Assembly: GCA_002914805.1 (NCBI GenBank)
Contig: JXTB01000111.1
Span: 623,101-687,100 of the forward strand
DNA length: 64,000 nt
DNA from: Parasponia andersonii
Lineage: Eukaryota > Streptophyta > Magnoliopsida > Rosales > Cannabaceae
Direction of reading: 5' to 3'
Shown here: positions 32,585 through 44,470 of the stretch, piece after piece
Position numbering within the stretch: position 1 is the first letter of the stretch
Layout: every line of letters begins with the position of its first letter
Notes under the pieces: model-generated
The model's input: the letters and a program-made list of their open reading frames with translations, nothing else
Told to the model about the DNA's origin: nothing
Databases searched by the model: none
Made by a program: the position numbers and the translations under genes

Positions 32585-35426
32585 TTGTATTATGCAATTT
32601 CTTCTCCACTCTATGAATTTGCATATTTTTGTTTTGGCAGTTATTAGTTGTTGAAATTAACAACCTAGAGACAAACAGTTTTATCTGGAAAAAAAAAAGT
32701 TCAGAGTGCAATAATTGTAAGATGTATTTTATTATTCTTGAGGTTTGATTAATTTTACTAATGGTCCTGTTGTCATAATTTGACTTATTTTAACTGGGAT
32801 AGGACACTATCCTTAACTTGGTTGTTATCATTGGTCATCTTGTCAGGAGATCGTTAACCATCTTTTTTGTGAATAGAAAAGCTCTTTATTTGTATATGAT
32901 ATTAATTATTAATACTTAAATTTCTATTAGGTTCATTTGTTTTAATATTTAAATTTCTAATAGGTTCGTTGGTTCAAAATATCAAGCTTTGTTGCTCCTT
33001 TTTGGAGGAAATTGTGTCAAGTAGAAGTTCGTGGCTCAACTTCTTCTAAACAGCGTGTTTTCGTTGTTTAGTCTTTATTTAAATTTTGTAACTGTTATTT
33101 TTGGATATTTCAATTTGGCTATAATTGCTTCTTCATAGCATTCTTTTCAAGAAAAGACAAATTTATCTGGAAAAAGGGCTAGTGCAAAAAGTGCAGACTA
33201 TATTTAGTACGCTTGAGTTTTAAATGTATTTTATTAACCTAATAATAGGTAACATAAAAACAAGGACACTTGCCTCACCTCGTTTTGAGGCACTAGGTGC
33301 CTCACAGGCTTTGTTACTGATAGATCGTATATAAAATAACTTTTACATAATCCAACGGTTATTGGTCAAGGGTAGCACGTGAAGGGCATTTTAGATCGCA
33401 AAAATTGTAACGGGCTGGTAACCTGTACATTTTTTAATACAAATTTTTTTTAAAAAAATCTGGCCTCACTTTTGGTTTTATTTGAAGTTGTCGTTTTTCC
33501 TTTGTCTTCCTCAGTTAACTGAGAGCTTATGTTGCCTTAAAAAATTCCAGAACCTATCTCAATTTCTGAATTGAGACTAGATGGAAATCAACCCCTTTTT
33601 TTTTTTTTTTTTTTGAAAAACCTCTATGGCTCCACTCTTGAAATATGAAACACTCTCTCATCTCACCAGCTCTTGAAGACAAATATCACTGTGTGCGACT
33701 ATGAGAGTGCCATTCAACAGAGGAGAAAACAAGGTTAGTGTTGGTATTTGTTAACAGATCTTACTTTGTATTCTACCATATCCTCTTTTCCACTGAAATT
33801 TCACTTCTTTTTTACCTTACTGAATTTTTTATTTTCTTTTTTATTTTCTTTTTTATTTTATTTATTTTTATGGTAGATTGCTCTCTCCCCCTGTCGAATT
33901 TCTTTGATTTTTCTTTTTCATTCTCTCATTGTGATCTTTTTTCTTCTCCAGATTTTCAGATTGCCAAAATCTGATTTTTTTTTCCTTTTTTTTTTTTTGA
34001 AAAAAAAAAAAAACCCACTTCTAGAAGAGATACAAGAGACGGGGATTTGGTTTTTCGACTCTTAATTAAGAAGTATAGTGGTAAGTTCAAATGATTTTTA
34101 TTTGTGGACTCTTTTCTTTGTTATTTTTCTTTAACTTCCATCAAATCTGTATATTTTTGCAATAGTTTGGCGACAATGGTTGTAATAAGTACAAACAGAA
34201 CAAAAGATGACGCATTCTTATTTATCCATCTTGGTGACTGTCTATGGAAAGAAAGAAATGAGGTACGATATATATCACGTAACTTATCTTCTTTAGAGAC
34301 TTGAGAAAGATTTCGCTTTTTGTGATATAATTTGAGAGATAATTTGGATTAAGAGAACACACATCTGCTATTTAGTTGCAAAGGCATCCTTTGAGTCATA
34401 CTCAGACAGTGTTATAGACTATGTCTTATTGGAATAGATCACTGAAAATTTCCTTGGACCTATGCGAGTCTGGAAGCTCGTCAGGTTCTTAATTATTTAG
34501 TTTTCTCGTTAGCGTTGCTTGGAAAGTTCCTTACTGCATGTTGTGATTGCATTTAGTATGTATAGACTTTTGTGATCCTGGTTTATGCTTATTATATGAG
34601 ATGTAGTACCTCAACTCTTCTTCCTATTGTGTCTATATTTTTTGTCGGGTGTTGTGTTATTATAATTCTTGAGCCTTCGATGTCCTTGTGGTTTCCAAGA
34701 CACCTATCTCTCTCATACGTACACCAACGTTTCATTATTCAAAAATCAAAGGAAACACATTGGTACTAGGTGGTGTTCGTGGAACATTACCATGGATAGC
34801 ACCAAAGTTGATTAATGGCAGCAGGAGAAGTAAGATGTCACTTTTTAAGATTGATTGTACATTTGTTGCAGAAGGAATTGTTTAAAAGCTGATAATACCA
34901 CTAATTGAGTTCAACTTTAGATAACGTTCAAAAAATAACTATAATGGTAAATTCCTAAAAATTTGGGCATACTGGAAGTGTCTTATTGGGCTTTTTTTTT
35001 TTTACAACTATTTCCAAAATATTTTCTAGCAATCAGTGATGGAAAATTGTTCTTCACCTTCGACTTTATTGATAAGCTATGGAAGCAATCTTTTGGACTT
35101 TAGTCCCCACCATTGGTAATATCTTTATTACTCCCTCTAAGAAAAATTTAGTTTGTGGTCCATAGATATACCTTTCAATTCCGTGAAGTTATTTTTACTT
35201 TTATACTTTGAAACTCTTGATTTATATACAACTTGTAAAGGTTGGACTTAAAGAGGAAAAAAGTGGAACAACCATAGACAAGAAAATATTGATGTCATTG
35301 GACATATCGACAACATAACTCGTAATGATATTATCCAAGATAAGAGGAAGAAGGAACATTGTTAACTTGCTAAGCTGATGCTAGTAATGTAGGCCTCTAT
35401 TTTTTAAAATTCTTATTTTTCTAAAA
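32497..35426. other. SLU7 3' region and intergenic sequence
   Basis: Starts with the SLU7 3' untranslated region, which holds a (TG)n(TA)n run at about 32546-32579. Further on are a 17-bp perfect palindrome GAGGCACTAGGTGCCTC (33287-33303) with a relative at 40988, poly(T) tracts near 33600 and 33975, and no frame with a family signature. Confidence 0.5.
32552..32579. repeat. (TA)14 microsatellite in the SLU7 3' UTR
   Basis: Follows a short TG run about 55 bp after the SLU7 stop codon. Confidence 0.9.
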
Positions 35427-37406
35427 GACTTTAAAAAAAAGTGATATTTGTCTAAACTAGAATTTTTCAAAAAAATTCAGCCCACTCAGAATTTTTTAAT
35501 TTTTTGGACTTTGAGCCTGAATTTTATAAGAAGTCCATAATTTTTAATTAAAAAAATTGTTATGTGAGATTATGAGTAATAATAATAAATTGGTGTGCAT
35601 TTTCATTTAACATTTCATAAGTATTAACTTTATATCTAATTTGAGCATTATATAATATGTAACAATATTATACTAAGTACGATATTGGCTTACTTGATCA
35701 TAATATACTCAAATATATTAAATTAAAGAACATTATGATTAAGTAGTACACAACCATTCATTATGTATCTAATTTGATCATAAGACAATATGTTTTTGTT
35801 TTATTTAAGTATTATACTCACTCATTTTTTTATATTATGAATAGTGATATTAGATTAATTTAAATTTTCACTTAATTTTAGAATCTTCCTCTATTTTTTA
35901 AATAATTTTGACATGGAATAATATACAATAGTATTATACTAAGTACTCTAGCAATTTGCTTTGTCACATTGTAATCAATTATATTAAAATAATGAAATTT
36001 GTCATTAGTTAATGCAAAGTTATTTATTTTGTATCTAATTTGATTACGAGTCTATATGTAATAGTATTATAGTAAGTACTATAATCACTCACTTAATGAG
36101 ATTATGATAAGTGATAATAAATTAGTATAAATTTTAACATAATCTTGCAAAATTTATCTAATTTCTATTAGATATAAGTGCGAGAGGATATATAATAGTG
36201 TTGTACTAAGTAGTTTAGTAAGTTAGTTTGTCACAATATACCCAAATATATTAAATTAATTACATTTTTCATTAATTAGTGTAAGGTCCTTCAATTTAAA
36301 ACTAATGTAAGCATAAAACAATTTATAATAGTATTATAAATACTCTAATAACTTGCTTTGCCACATTATAGTCAAATATATTAAATTAATTTCATTTCCC
36401 AGTAATTAGTACAAAATTATTTAATTTAACTACAAGATAATTATTTAAAGTGTTATACTAAATACTCTAATTGCCTACGTTGTCATTGTACGCTCAAGTA
36501 TATTAAATTAATCTTAGTTTTCTAATTAGTACAAAGTTCTTTAATTTAAATTAATTTGATCATAAGATAATATGTAAATAATATTATACTAAATATTATA
36601 ATCACTTATTTTGTAACATCATACTCAAAAATATTAAATTAATTATGTTTCTCATTAATTAGTTCAAAACTATTCAATTTATTTCTTTAAATAAAAGTTA
36701 CTCAATTTGTATCTAATTTGACTGTCAAGCAATATTTAATATTGTTAAACAAGAGATATATGTATGTTATTTTAGTTGTATTTTTTATTATTTAATTTAT
36801 ACTTGTCTTAATAAATTTACAATCGTTAGTTTATTATATTATAAATAATAATTTTATTTTATGATTTTTCAGTATGTATATATATAATTATTAACTAATT
36901 TTTGGTATTAAAACCAAGATTAAATTGTTATTTTCCCAAATATTTATTTTAAACAATATTAAAAAAAAACTTAATTTATCTATATTATATGACTATTTTA
37001 ATGTGTATATATAAGATACATATTACATCTTAAATTATCATTTAGGCTTTTTTATAATTTTTTTACGCATTATTTAAAGTTCTTTATATGACCAATATTA
37101 TGAGCATTACTATAAAATTATTGCATCATTAAATAGTATCATTTACAGTGCTATTATTAAAATTAATATCGTAAATATATAAAAATGAGGGTAAGCCATT
37201 CATTTTTAATTGAATGAAGCCATTGTAAGCAAGAGTACTAGCCAACCCAACTCATCATTTTTCTTAAGTTGGGCCAAACTGACTCAATAAGATATAAAAT
37301 ATGCCAAAGCCAATGAATTGGATAAATAAATTGAGCATCATGAATGGTTCACTATCTTTAATCAGCTCGGCCCTTCAATCAATCATTTCTTATAAATAAT
37401 TGTTAA

Positions 37407-37845
37407 TTACATATGAGATTATGATTAGTGATGGTAGGTTAATATTGACTTTCACTTAACTTTGTATAATTCATTCACTTTATATTTAATTTAGGCATTA
37501 TACAATATGTAATTATGTTATACTAAATATGATAATCAATTTATCACAATAAACTCAAATATGTTAAATTCATGAAGTTAATACCTAATTAGTGCATAAT
37601 TATTCATTTTGTATCTAATTAGTACATAATTACATACGAGATTATGATTAGTGATGGTGGATTAATATTAACTTTCACTTAACTTTGCATAATTCATCAA
37701 TTTTATATTTAATTTAGGCATTATACAATATGTACTTATGTTATACTAAATATGATAATCAATTTATCACAATAAACTCAAATATATTAAATTTATAAAG
37801 TTTATAATTAATTAGTGCATAATTAATCATTTTGTATCTCATTTA
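37407..37845. repeat. Recent tandem duplication of about 226 bp inside the array
   Basis: Sequence from ATTACATATGAGATTATGAT (about 37407) repeats from ATTACATACGAGATTATGAT (about 37632) and stays closely similar for a full period, far closer than neighbouring units. It marks a younger amplification within the old array. Confidence 0.75.
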
Positions 37846-38526
37846 GTTGTGATGGAATATGCATTAGTATTATTATAAGTATTATACCTCTTTATTTTGT
37901 GATATTATGATTAATGATACTAGATTAATTTGAATTATCACTTAATTTTATAAATTATCTTCTATTTTTTGAATAATTTTAGAATGGGACAATATGCAAT
38001 AGTATTAAACTAATTACTCTAGTGACTTACTTTATAATATTATGATATTAAATTAATAAAATTTCTCACAAATTAGTACAAAGTCATTCATTTAGTATCT
38101 AATTACATCATAAGTCAATATGTAATATTGTATAATAATTACTTTAATCACATACTTTACAAAATTATGATTAGTGATAATTGACTAGTATAAATTTCTT
38201 CTTAGTTTAGCAAAATTCATCTACTTTCTATAACTTTTCTAGTAAAGATTGGGCTTAAAAAGAAAAAGGAAAAATAACCACAAACAAGAATATATTTACT
38301 TCATTAAGCATATGGTCAGCATAGCTTATAAGATAATCTATATTATTAGGTTTTAATATTGAGTATCTTTAATTGTGCCATAAAAAAAATAACTCACATT
38401 AGTGTAATGATATTATCTCAAGTAATCTAATTAGTTACCTTGAGTACTATTGAAAAATATCATCTTAGAATAAAAAATTTTTAAAATATCAACAGAATTT
38501 TTTTAAAAAATTCAACCCATTTAGGA

Positions 38527-38769
38527 GTGAGAAAAGGACATGAGTAGGACTAATTTGGGCCAAAATGTTTTTCTGTGCTTTTTTTCTTAAAAATTATATT
38601 TTTAGGAGCGTCAATGACTTTTTGATCATAAAAAAGCTATTATTTAAGATTTTTTTCATAATCAAAAAGTTCTTGATCATAGGTTAAAATATCCTTAACA
38701 CTCTTAAAATTGTTATTTTAAAAAAAATACATAAAAAAGTCATTTTGGCCAAAGTTAGTCTGTCTTCTC
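38527..38769. mobile_element. MITE with 7-bp target duplication
   Basis: 243 bp flanked by TTTAGGA (38520-38526 and 38770-38776). Subterminal inverted repeats: GGACTAATTTGGGCCAAAAT from the left and AGACTAACTTTGGCCAAAAT read inward from the right. The related sequence at 35470-35510 lacks the insertion. The interior is AT-rich and non-coding. Confidence 0.65.
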
Positions 38770-41329
38770 TTTAGGATTTTTAATTTTTTCTACTTTGGGC
38801 CTAGATCTTGTAATAAGTCCATAATTTTTAATTAAAATCATTGATACTTACATGCGAGATTATGATTAATAATAATAGATTAATGTACACTTTTATTTAA
38901 CTTTTCATAAATATCCACTTTGCATCTAATATGAGTATTGTATAATATGTAATAATATCATACAAAGTACTATATTGCTTACTAAATTGTCATTTCCAAA
39001 ATATTTATTTTAAACAATATCAAAAAACATAATATATATATATATATATTGTATGACTATTTAAAATGTATATATAAGATACATATTATATCCTAAATTA
39101 TCATTTAGACTTTTTTTTTTTTAAAAAAAAACATAGCATTTAAAGTTGTTAATATGACCAATATTATGAGGATTAATATAATTTTATTGCATCATTAATT
39201 TGAATTATTACTTAACTTTACAAATCATCCTCCATTTTTCAAATAATTTTAGAATGAGACAATTTGTAACAGTATTAAACTAATTACTCTAGTGACTTAA
39301 TTTATTATATTGTATGCAATGATATTAAATTAATGAAATTTCTCACAAATTAATGCAAAGTCATTCATTTATATTTAATTAAATCATGAGTCAATATGTA
39401 ATAGGATTATTATAAGTACTATAGTCACCTACTTCACAAGAGATTCTAATTGGTATTAATCGATTAGTATGAATTTCTTCTTAATTTAGCAAAATTCATA
39501 TATTTTCTACTACATTTAAGTAGCATAGTTTGTAATGGGGTTATATATTAAGTACTTTATTTTGTCATATTATACTTAAAGATGTTGTTACTTTAGTTTC
39601 TCACTAATTAGTGTAATATATAATTAGTATTTACAAAGTAATATAATTGATGATGGCTTTTAATTTGACTGTGGAATAATATGTAATTAGTGTTAAATAA
39701 AATACAATAAATAGTTATTTTATCACATTATATTCAAAGAGATTAAATTGATCGCATTTATAACTAATTAATTCAACATCATTTAATTTAACTCTAATAT
39801 GAACATAGGGCAATATATATTAGAATTAAGTTACCTATTATAATCACCTACTTTTAAATATAATTAATATTTATCTTATCATATTTTATAATATATGTTG
39901 AATTAATTAAATATATTACTAATTAGAGCAAATTCATTCAATTTAAAACGATTTTCACTATAGGAGAATATGTAAATAGTTATATACAAAGTAAATAACT
40001 TGTTATATTATACTCAAATATGCTAAACTAATTACATTTCTTTCTAATTAGTTTAAAGTCATCCAATTTAAATCTAATTTGACTAATATGTACAATAGTG
40101 TTAAGTTAAATATTATAACTGCATACTTTGTAATATAATTATTAATCATAATTAGATTAATATGAGATTTTATTATATTTGGTTACATTCATATATTTTG
40201 TATATAACTTTAAAGATAATATGCAATGATATATTAAGTACTATATTCACCTATTTAGTGAGATTAGGATTAATGATAATAGATTGATGCGATTTTTTTG
40301 TTACTTTTCCAAAATTCATATATTTTGTATCAAAATTTTAATGTAAGATAATATGTAATATTGTTAGGATAACTATTATCATCTAGTTTGTTACATTATA
40401 CTTAATGATACTACATTAACTAGATTTCTTACTAATGTCACTCATTTTATGATGTTTTATTAAAATTTTTTCTTAGTAACTATTTAAATTGGATTAACAT
40501 TAATCTATTTATACTTCAATATATATGCCTTTAATTAGACTTATGACTACTAAGTTAATTAATTTACTAATTTTAATGGAAAGTTGAAAAAAAAATAAGG
40601 AAATAAATAAAAAATGACGTCAAACTAGTGGAAAGGATAGCAAAAATTTTAAATAAGACTTAAATACTTACTCTTTGAGGTAGAATGCTAGCTCTTTAAT
40701 ACATAATACTTGTTCTTTTTCTTTGGTGCATGATACTTATCATTTTATTATTTTTACAAGCCTAAAATGGTTAAATTGTATAAAGTAAATAATATTTTTG
40801 TTACAATTTTACATTTTAGCCCATAACTTTTTCAGTTTAATATTTTTTTATTTAATTGATTTTACACTATTGTCCCTTAAAATAACTTTCATGTTTTGCC
40901 ATAATTTTTTCTTTTGCCAATTACCGATTTTTTTGGGCAATAACCTTCTACTTTAGGTAACAATTCACACATATTTTTGTCTTTTTGTGAGGCACTAAGT
41001 GTCCCAAAAGGTGCCAGAGGCACCAGAGAATTAGCCTAAAAACAAATATATAAAATAATTATGGGGAATTATAAATATTTACTTCAACTTTTTTCCCCTT
41101 GTAAAGTACGTTATTCATTACTTATTACAAATTGAAACAAGAATATAAATCTACAAAATAAATTATTGTTTTGACTAGCTTAACTTATTAATATATCATT
41201 ACGAAAATTGTTAAAGAGCGTTTTAATATCATAAATAATTTCTGAACGCTAGTTCATTGTCAGAAAATATGAGTGGCAATAAACAAGACTGATTAGAAAA
41301 GACATGCATGTCTCCAACAAGACTTTGTT

Positions 41330-41579
41330 AGAAGTCGCCATGAAATGTTGATCTATTCCGTAAATATAAGCTCAAAACTGTGAGAAGTCTTTATGAAATG
41401 TTGATCTACTATATAAATGTGAGCTCTTTACGTGATTCATTATACAACTCTTTTATTCTTCTTCATTATATCCTTGTTTTAAAAGAACACTCAGAGTAGA
41501 GTAACACATTAACCAAATACAAGATCTCGTTGACAGTGGGTGTGGGACTCGTAATCATCAGATCTCATTGATAGTGGGT
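41330..41579 (+). repeat. Promoter-like segment with two tandem duplications
   Basis: AGAAGTC...ATGAAATGTTGATCTA...AAGCTC occurs at 41330-41373 and 41383-41426 (period 53); the second copy has acquired CTATATAAAT, a TATA-like element. A second pair, AGATCTCGTTGACAGTGGGT and AGATCTCATTGATAGTGGGT, lies at 41522 and 41560. This could be part of a solo LTR or another mobile-element promoter; no LTR borders were established. Confidence 0.45.
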
Positions 41580-41821
41580 ACCGTATGACATGTACAAGCA
41601 TGCCAGACGGGTATTTATTGCTTTAATTGTTAGTTTAATTACAATAGCAATAGTTAATTATGCCGTTAAAATTTAAATATTAGACAGTTGAAGAGAAACT
41701 TTTCATTGGAAATTTGGATCTAAGATGATTAAGAGTGAGCCATGTTAATATGGACCCACGAGAAGCGATTTACGCAAGACCTAAAATATGGTATTCAAAC
41801 TTAGGGATATAAAGAAACAAC

Positions 41822-41825
<4 letters not shown>

Positions 41826-41871
<46 letters not shown>
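41826..41871. repeat. (AT)23 microsatellite
   Basis: Longest uninterrupted AT dinucleotide run in the window. Confidence 0.92.
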
Positions 41872-41875
<4 letters not shown>

Positions 41876-42860
41876 AGTCTGGAGATCTATAGATTTTTTT
41901 TTCTTTTTTTTTTACCAAAAAATTTCACTACAATTATTTCTATTTTAGGAGATATCATTATACTTTTGACAAGAATCATATTGTTTGTATTTTTTTCCCA
42001 AGTGGTTGGTGGATATTGTAAATTGAAGATATAAATGCCACAAAAAAAATAGGGACCAATTTGCTGAATAATTTAAACCTAGGAATCAATCATGCAAAAA
42101 TTTCTTCCATTTATAAGATTTAAACGGAATATGAGATGAAATATGCGAAAGGACTAATAATACTAAAAAAAAGAAATATTAAATACTTGAATACCATAAA
42201 AAAAGAGGAAAAAAGATTGAAGACCAGTACCATAATGGTAATATATTGGGGATTAACCGTGCCATTTACTTTTAATTTTTATTTTTTGAATAATTATGGA
42301 ACAACAAAGTAATACAGATGATATATTTCAAAATGTAAACAGAAAATAAAAATATGAGGGAGTTATTTATTTATTTAAGTCATAGAAGGGTAACAAGAAA
42401 CTAATTAAATAACAACAACACAAAAAGCATCTACCTTTTGTTTGGATATACTTTTATTTTATGTTTTTTGTTTTTTTAAATGAAATAGAAAGTGACAATT
42501 TTTTCAAAAATTTTTTTGAGAAGATTTAATCTCTCTTTTTATTTTAAAAAATAAAAACCACAAACAAAACTATATCTAAATAAATAAAATAAAAACCACA
42601 AACAAAACTATATCTAAATAAAGTACGACAAGGAATCACTTCCACAAGAGGACACGTGTTTATTCAGTTCAAAAAAGAACAATAACTAAACGCCATCTTT
42701 TGTTTAGTTTGATGTGTCATGTCGCTTTTGCAACTTGTAAACTTTTTGAGTCAATTTGATCAACTCTCTATTTGGTGATTAATAATTGGTTGATTAATAC
42801 ACGCAGGCCCTAGAACTGATCAACTACAGATCCATTATTTACATTTTACACAGTACAACT

Positions 42861-43745
42861 CATGATTAAGATGTCACGATATTTATCGACAATGTCGTAA
42901 TAATATCCGTGTCGCAATAATATTCGTATTTTGAAGTCTTGATATCGAAACGGAATAGAAAATATTTTTTTCTGCGTAATATCTAGAAAATATTAATAAT
43001 ATTGAGAATATATCGATATTGGTAAAATATCAATAAAAAATGAACTAATATTGAGATATTTATGAATATTATCGCGACAATATCATCGATATTTTGAAAT
43101 GTCGATAGAAACGTCAAATTTTTTTCTAAATCTTCTTTTTTTAATAAAAAATGGTAGTAAAAAATACAAAAATAAATTATAATTCTCTTTCTATAGTTTA
43201 TTAATAAAGTTTTAGAATTACTTTTATTGATTATTTTAGAATCTCTACAAAATACTCTCGTAACCTTTAAAAGAAATTTTAGACTAAAACGAGAATTTCT
43301 CTTATAACTTTCAATTTTATTGAAATTCTTTTTGGTATTAAATGTATTTGAATTGTTCTATATTATCAATGGTTTTTATTTACTTTAAATGTAATTCAAA
43401 ACTAGTTATAATTTGTAGGATATTTACATGAGATGTATTAAATAAAATAGTGTGATATATATTCTGATTTTAAAATTATTCTATAAAATAAAATTTGACT
43501 TTTTTTTCTACTATATATGCATATTTTATTGTCTTATAAAGTATAAACAAGTTTTTTTTTTTTTAAAAAATAAAATTTGTATAAGTTATGCAATATCACT
43601 TATTTTAATATTTTTTAGAGTATTTTTTTTTGAAAATTTTAAATTTTAAGATAAATTTTAGTATTTTCCTAGAATATTTTTGACATTCTTAATAATTTTA
43701 AAATATCTGTAAAATAAAATATCGACATCTGCCTAAACATTTTAA
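42861..43745. mobile_element. Possible non-autonomous element rich in ATATCGAT words
   Basis: Dense in CGATATT/AATATCG words. The ends share AGATGTCACGATATTTA (left) and AGATGTCGATATTTTA (right, read inward). This resembles a widespread plant repeat type, but I cannot name it, and no target duplication was confirmed. Confidence 0.4.
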
Positions 43746-43836
43746 TCTTTGGTACAACCCTAAACGTCTCTTCCGTCCACCGGCTCAAAGTACAGAAAAA
43801 GAAAAAAAAGAAAAAACTTGGATCTGAACAATACTA

Positions 43837-44391
43837 CTATAAGTGATCACGTGCCAACCTCTCCTGAACCTCCATTTCAGCTCTAAACTTAGCTATGAAT
43901 TCCTCTGCTCTCTCGTCAATCCCATGCATCTGAGGTGACGCAAATCCCATAGACTCCCACATATCATCCGCCGCCGCCGCCACACCATTTCCAGCTTCCT
44001 TGCTTGTTCCTGGTTCTGCCGGCGAGGCCTGCTGATCAACTTTCCCTAGTTTTTTCGGCGGTGGGATAGTGTGAAGAGGCTCATCTACTTTTGTTGAGAT
44101 AGGCTCTTTGAAGAGCTTGTCCACGTAAACTGGCGCAGTACTACTACTAGTAGTGCACTTCAGCACACGAAAAGCTGGACTACTAGGCTTAAGAGTATGA
44201 ACGAGTCGTTTGCGTGTTTCGACGAGGAATGATCTTTTGGTGATTTTGGACTTATAAGGGACGCGGTGGTTTCTGCGTTTGGTGATGGCTTTTGGCTTGT
44301 GAAGCTTATGGAGTTTGCTTTGTATCTTGGAAGTGAGACTCTTCCACCAAGCCCTTTTGGCAGTTGGAAGCCTTAGACTTAGGAAAGACAT
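43837..44391 (-). CDS. DUF761-domain protein
   Basis: Single exon, 184 residues. The C terminus (IDERAEEFIAKFRAEMEVQ, about residues 155-175) is the diagnostic DUF761 motif found in a plant family that includes cotton-fibre-type proteins; its biochemical role is not known to me. The N-terminal third is strongly basic (KRAWWKSLTSKIQSKLHKLH, then KAITKRRNHR), followed by a low-complexity proline/serine middle. No signal peptide or membrane segment is evident. I chose the ATG at 44391 (MSFLSLRLP) because the upstream extension of the frame has no ATG; a TATAAA box lies 56 bases before this ATG. A nuclear or membrane-peripheral location is only a guess from the charge. Confidence 0.85.
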   Translation of the reverse strand: MSFLSLRLPTAKRAWWKSLTSKIQSKLHKLHKPKAITKRRNHRVPYKSKITKRSFLVETRKRLVHTLKPSSPAFRVLKCTTSSSTAPVYVDKLFKEPISTKVDEPLHTIPPPKKLGKVDQQASPAEPGTSKEAGNGVAAAADDMWESMGFASPQMHGIDERAEEFIAKFRAEMEVQERLARDHL

Positions 44392-44470
44392 GGGTAAAAT
44401 TGGAAGCAAGAGTCGGTTTGCTCAAACCGGGGCTTAAAGACGTTACTTTATAGCTAGTATGGTAGCTTAA
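44392..44470 (-). promoter_or_regulatory. 5' leader and TATA box of the DUF761 gene
   Basis: On the minus strand CTATAAAG occupies 44446-44453, 56 bases upstream of the start codon. That is rather close, implying a short leader. Confidence 0.6.

Larger units (their letters stand above)
35427..40440. repeat. Decayed AT-rich tandem array of two monomer types
   Basis: About 5 kb made of diverged units of roughly 120-137 bp. An anchor word like AATATGTAATAGTATTATAC recurs near 35650, 35787, 35914, 36044, 36181, 36313, 36432, 36551, 37500, 37730, 37855, 37988, 38110, 38940, 39257, 39390, 39670, 39808, 39965, 40087, 40213 and 40340. Two alternating downstream halves occur: type 1 with GAGATTATGATTAGTGAT and type 2 with CAAATATATTAAATTAATT. 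No coding frame. Two internal segmental repeats and a MITE insertion add to its structure. Confidence 0.8.
40441..43836. other. AT-rich intergenic sequence
   Basis: No gene. It contains a promoter-like segment with two tandem duplications (41330-41579), a long (AT)n run (41826-41871), a 34-bp duplication ATAAAAACCACAAACAAAAC... at about 42550-42621, and an ATATCGAT-rich repeat (about 42861-43745). Confidence 0.55.

Noticed and set aside
33287-33303. Perfect palindrome GAGGCACTAGGTGCCTC as a regulatory site
   Set aside because: A related word occurs at 40988 in unrelated sequence; no gene-linked placement supports a regulatory role.
33738-33974. Phenylalanine/isoleucine-rich open frame
   Set aside because: Low-complexity T-rich DNA, no recognisable membrane protein family.
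35560-40440. Regularly spaced repeats considered as a CRISPR-like array
   Set aside because: Plant nuclear context; units are contiguous, diverged monomers of about 130 bp without unique spacers.
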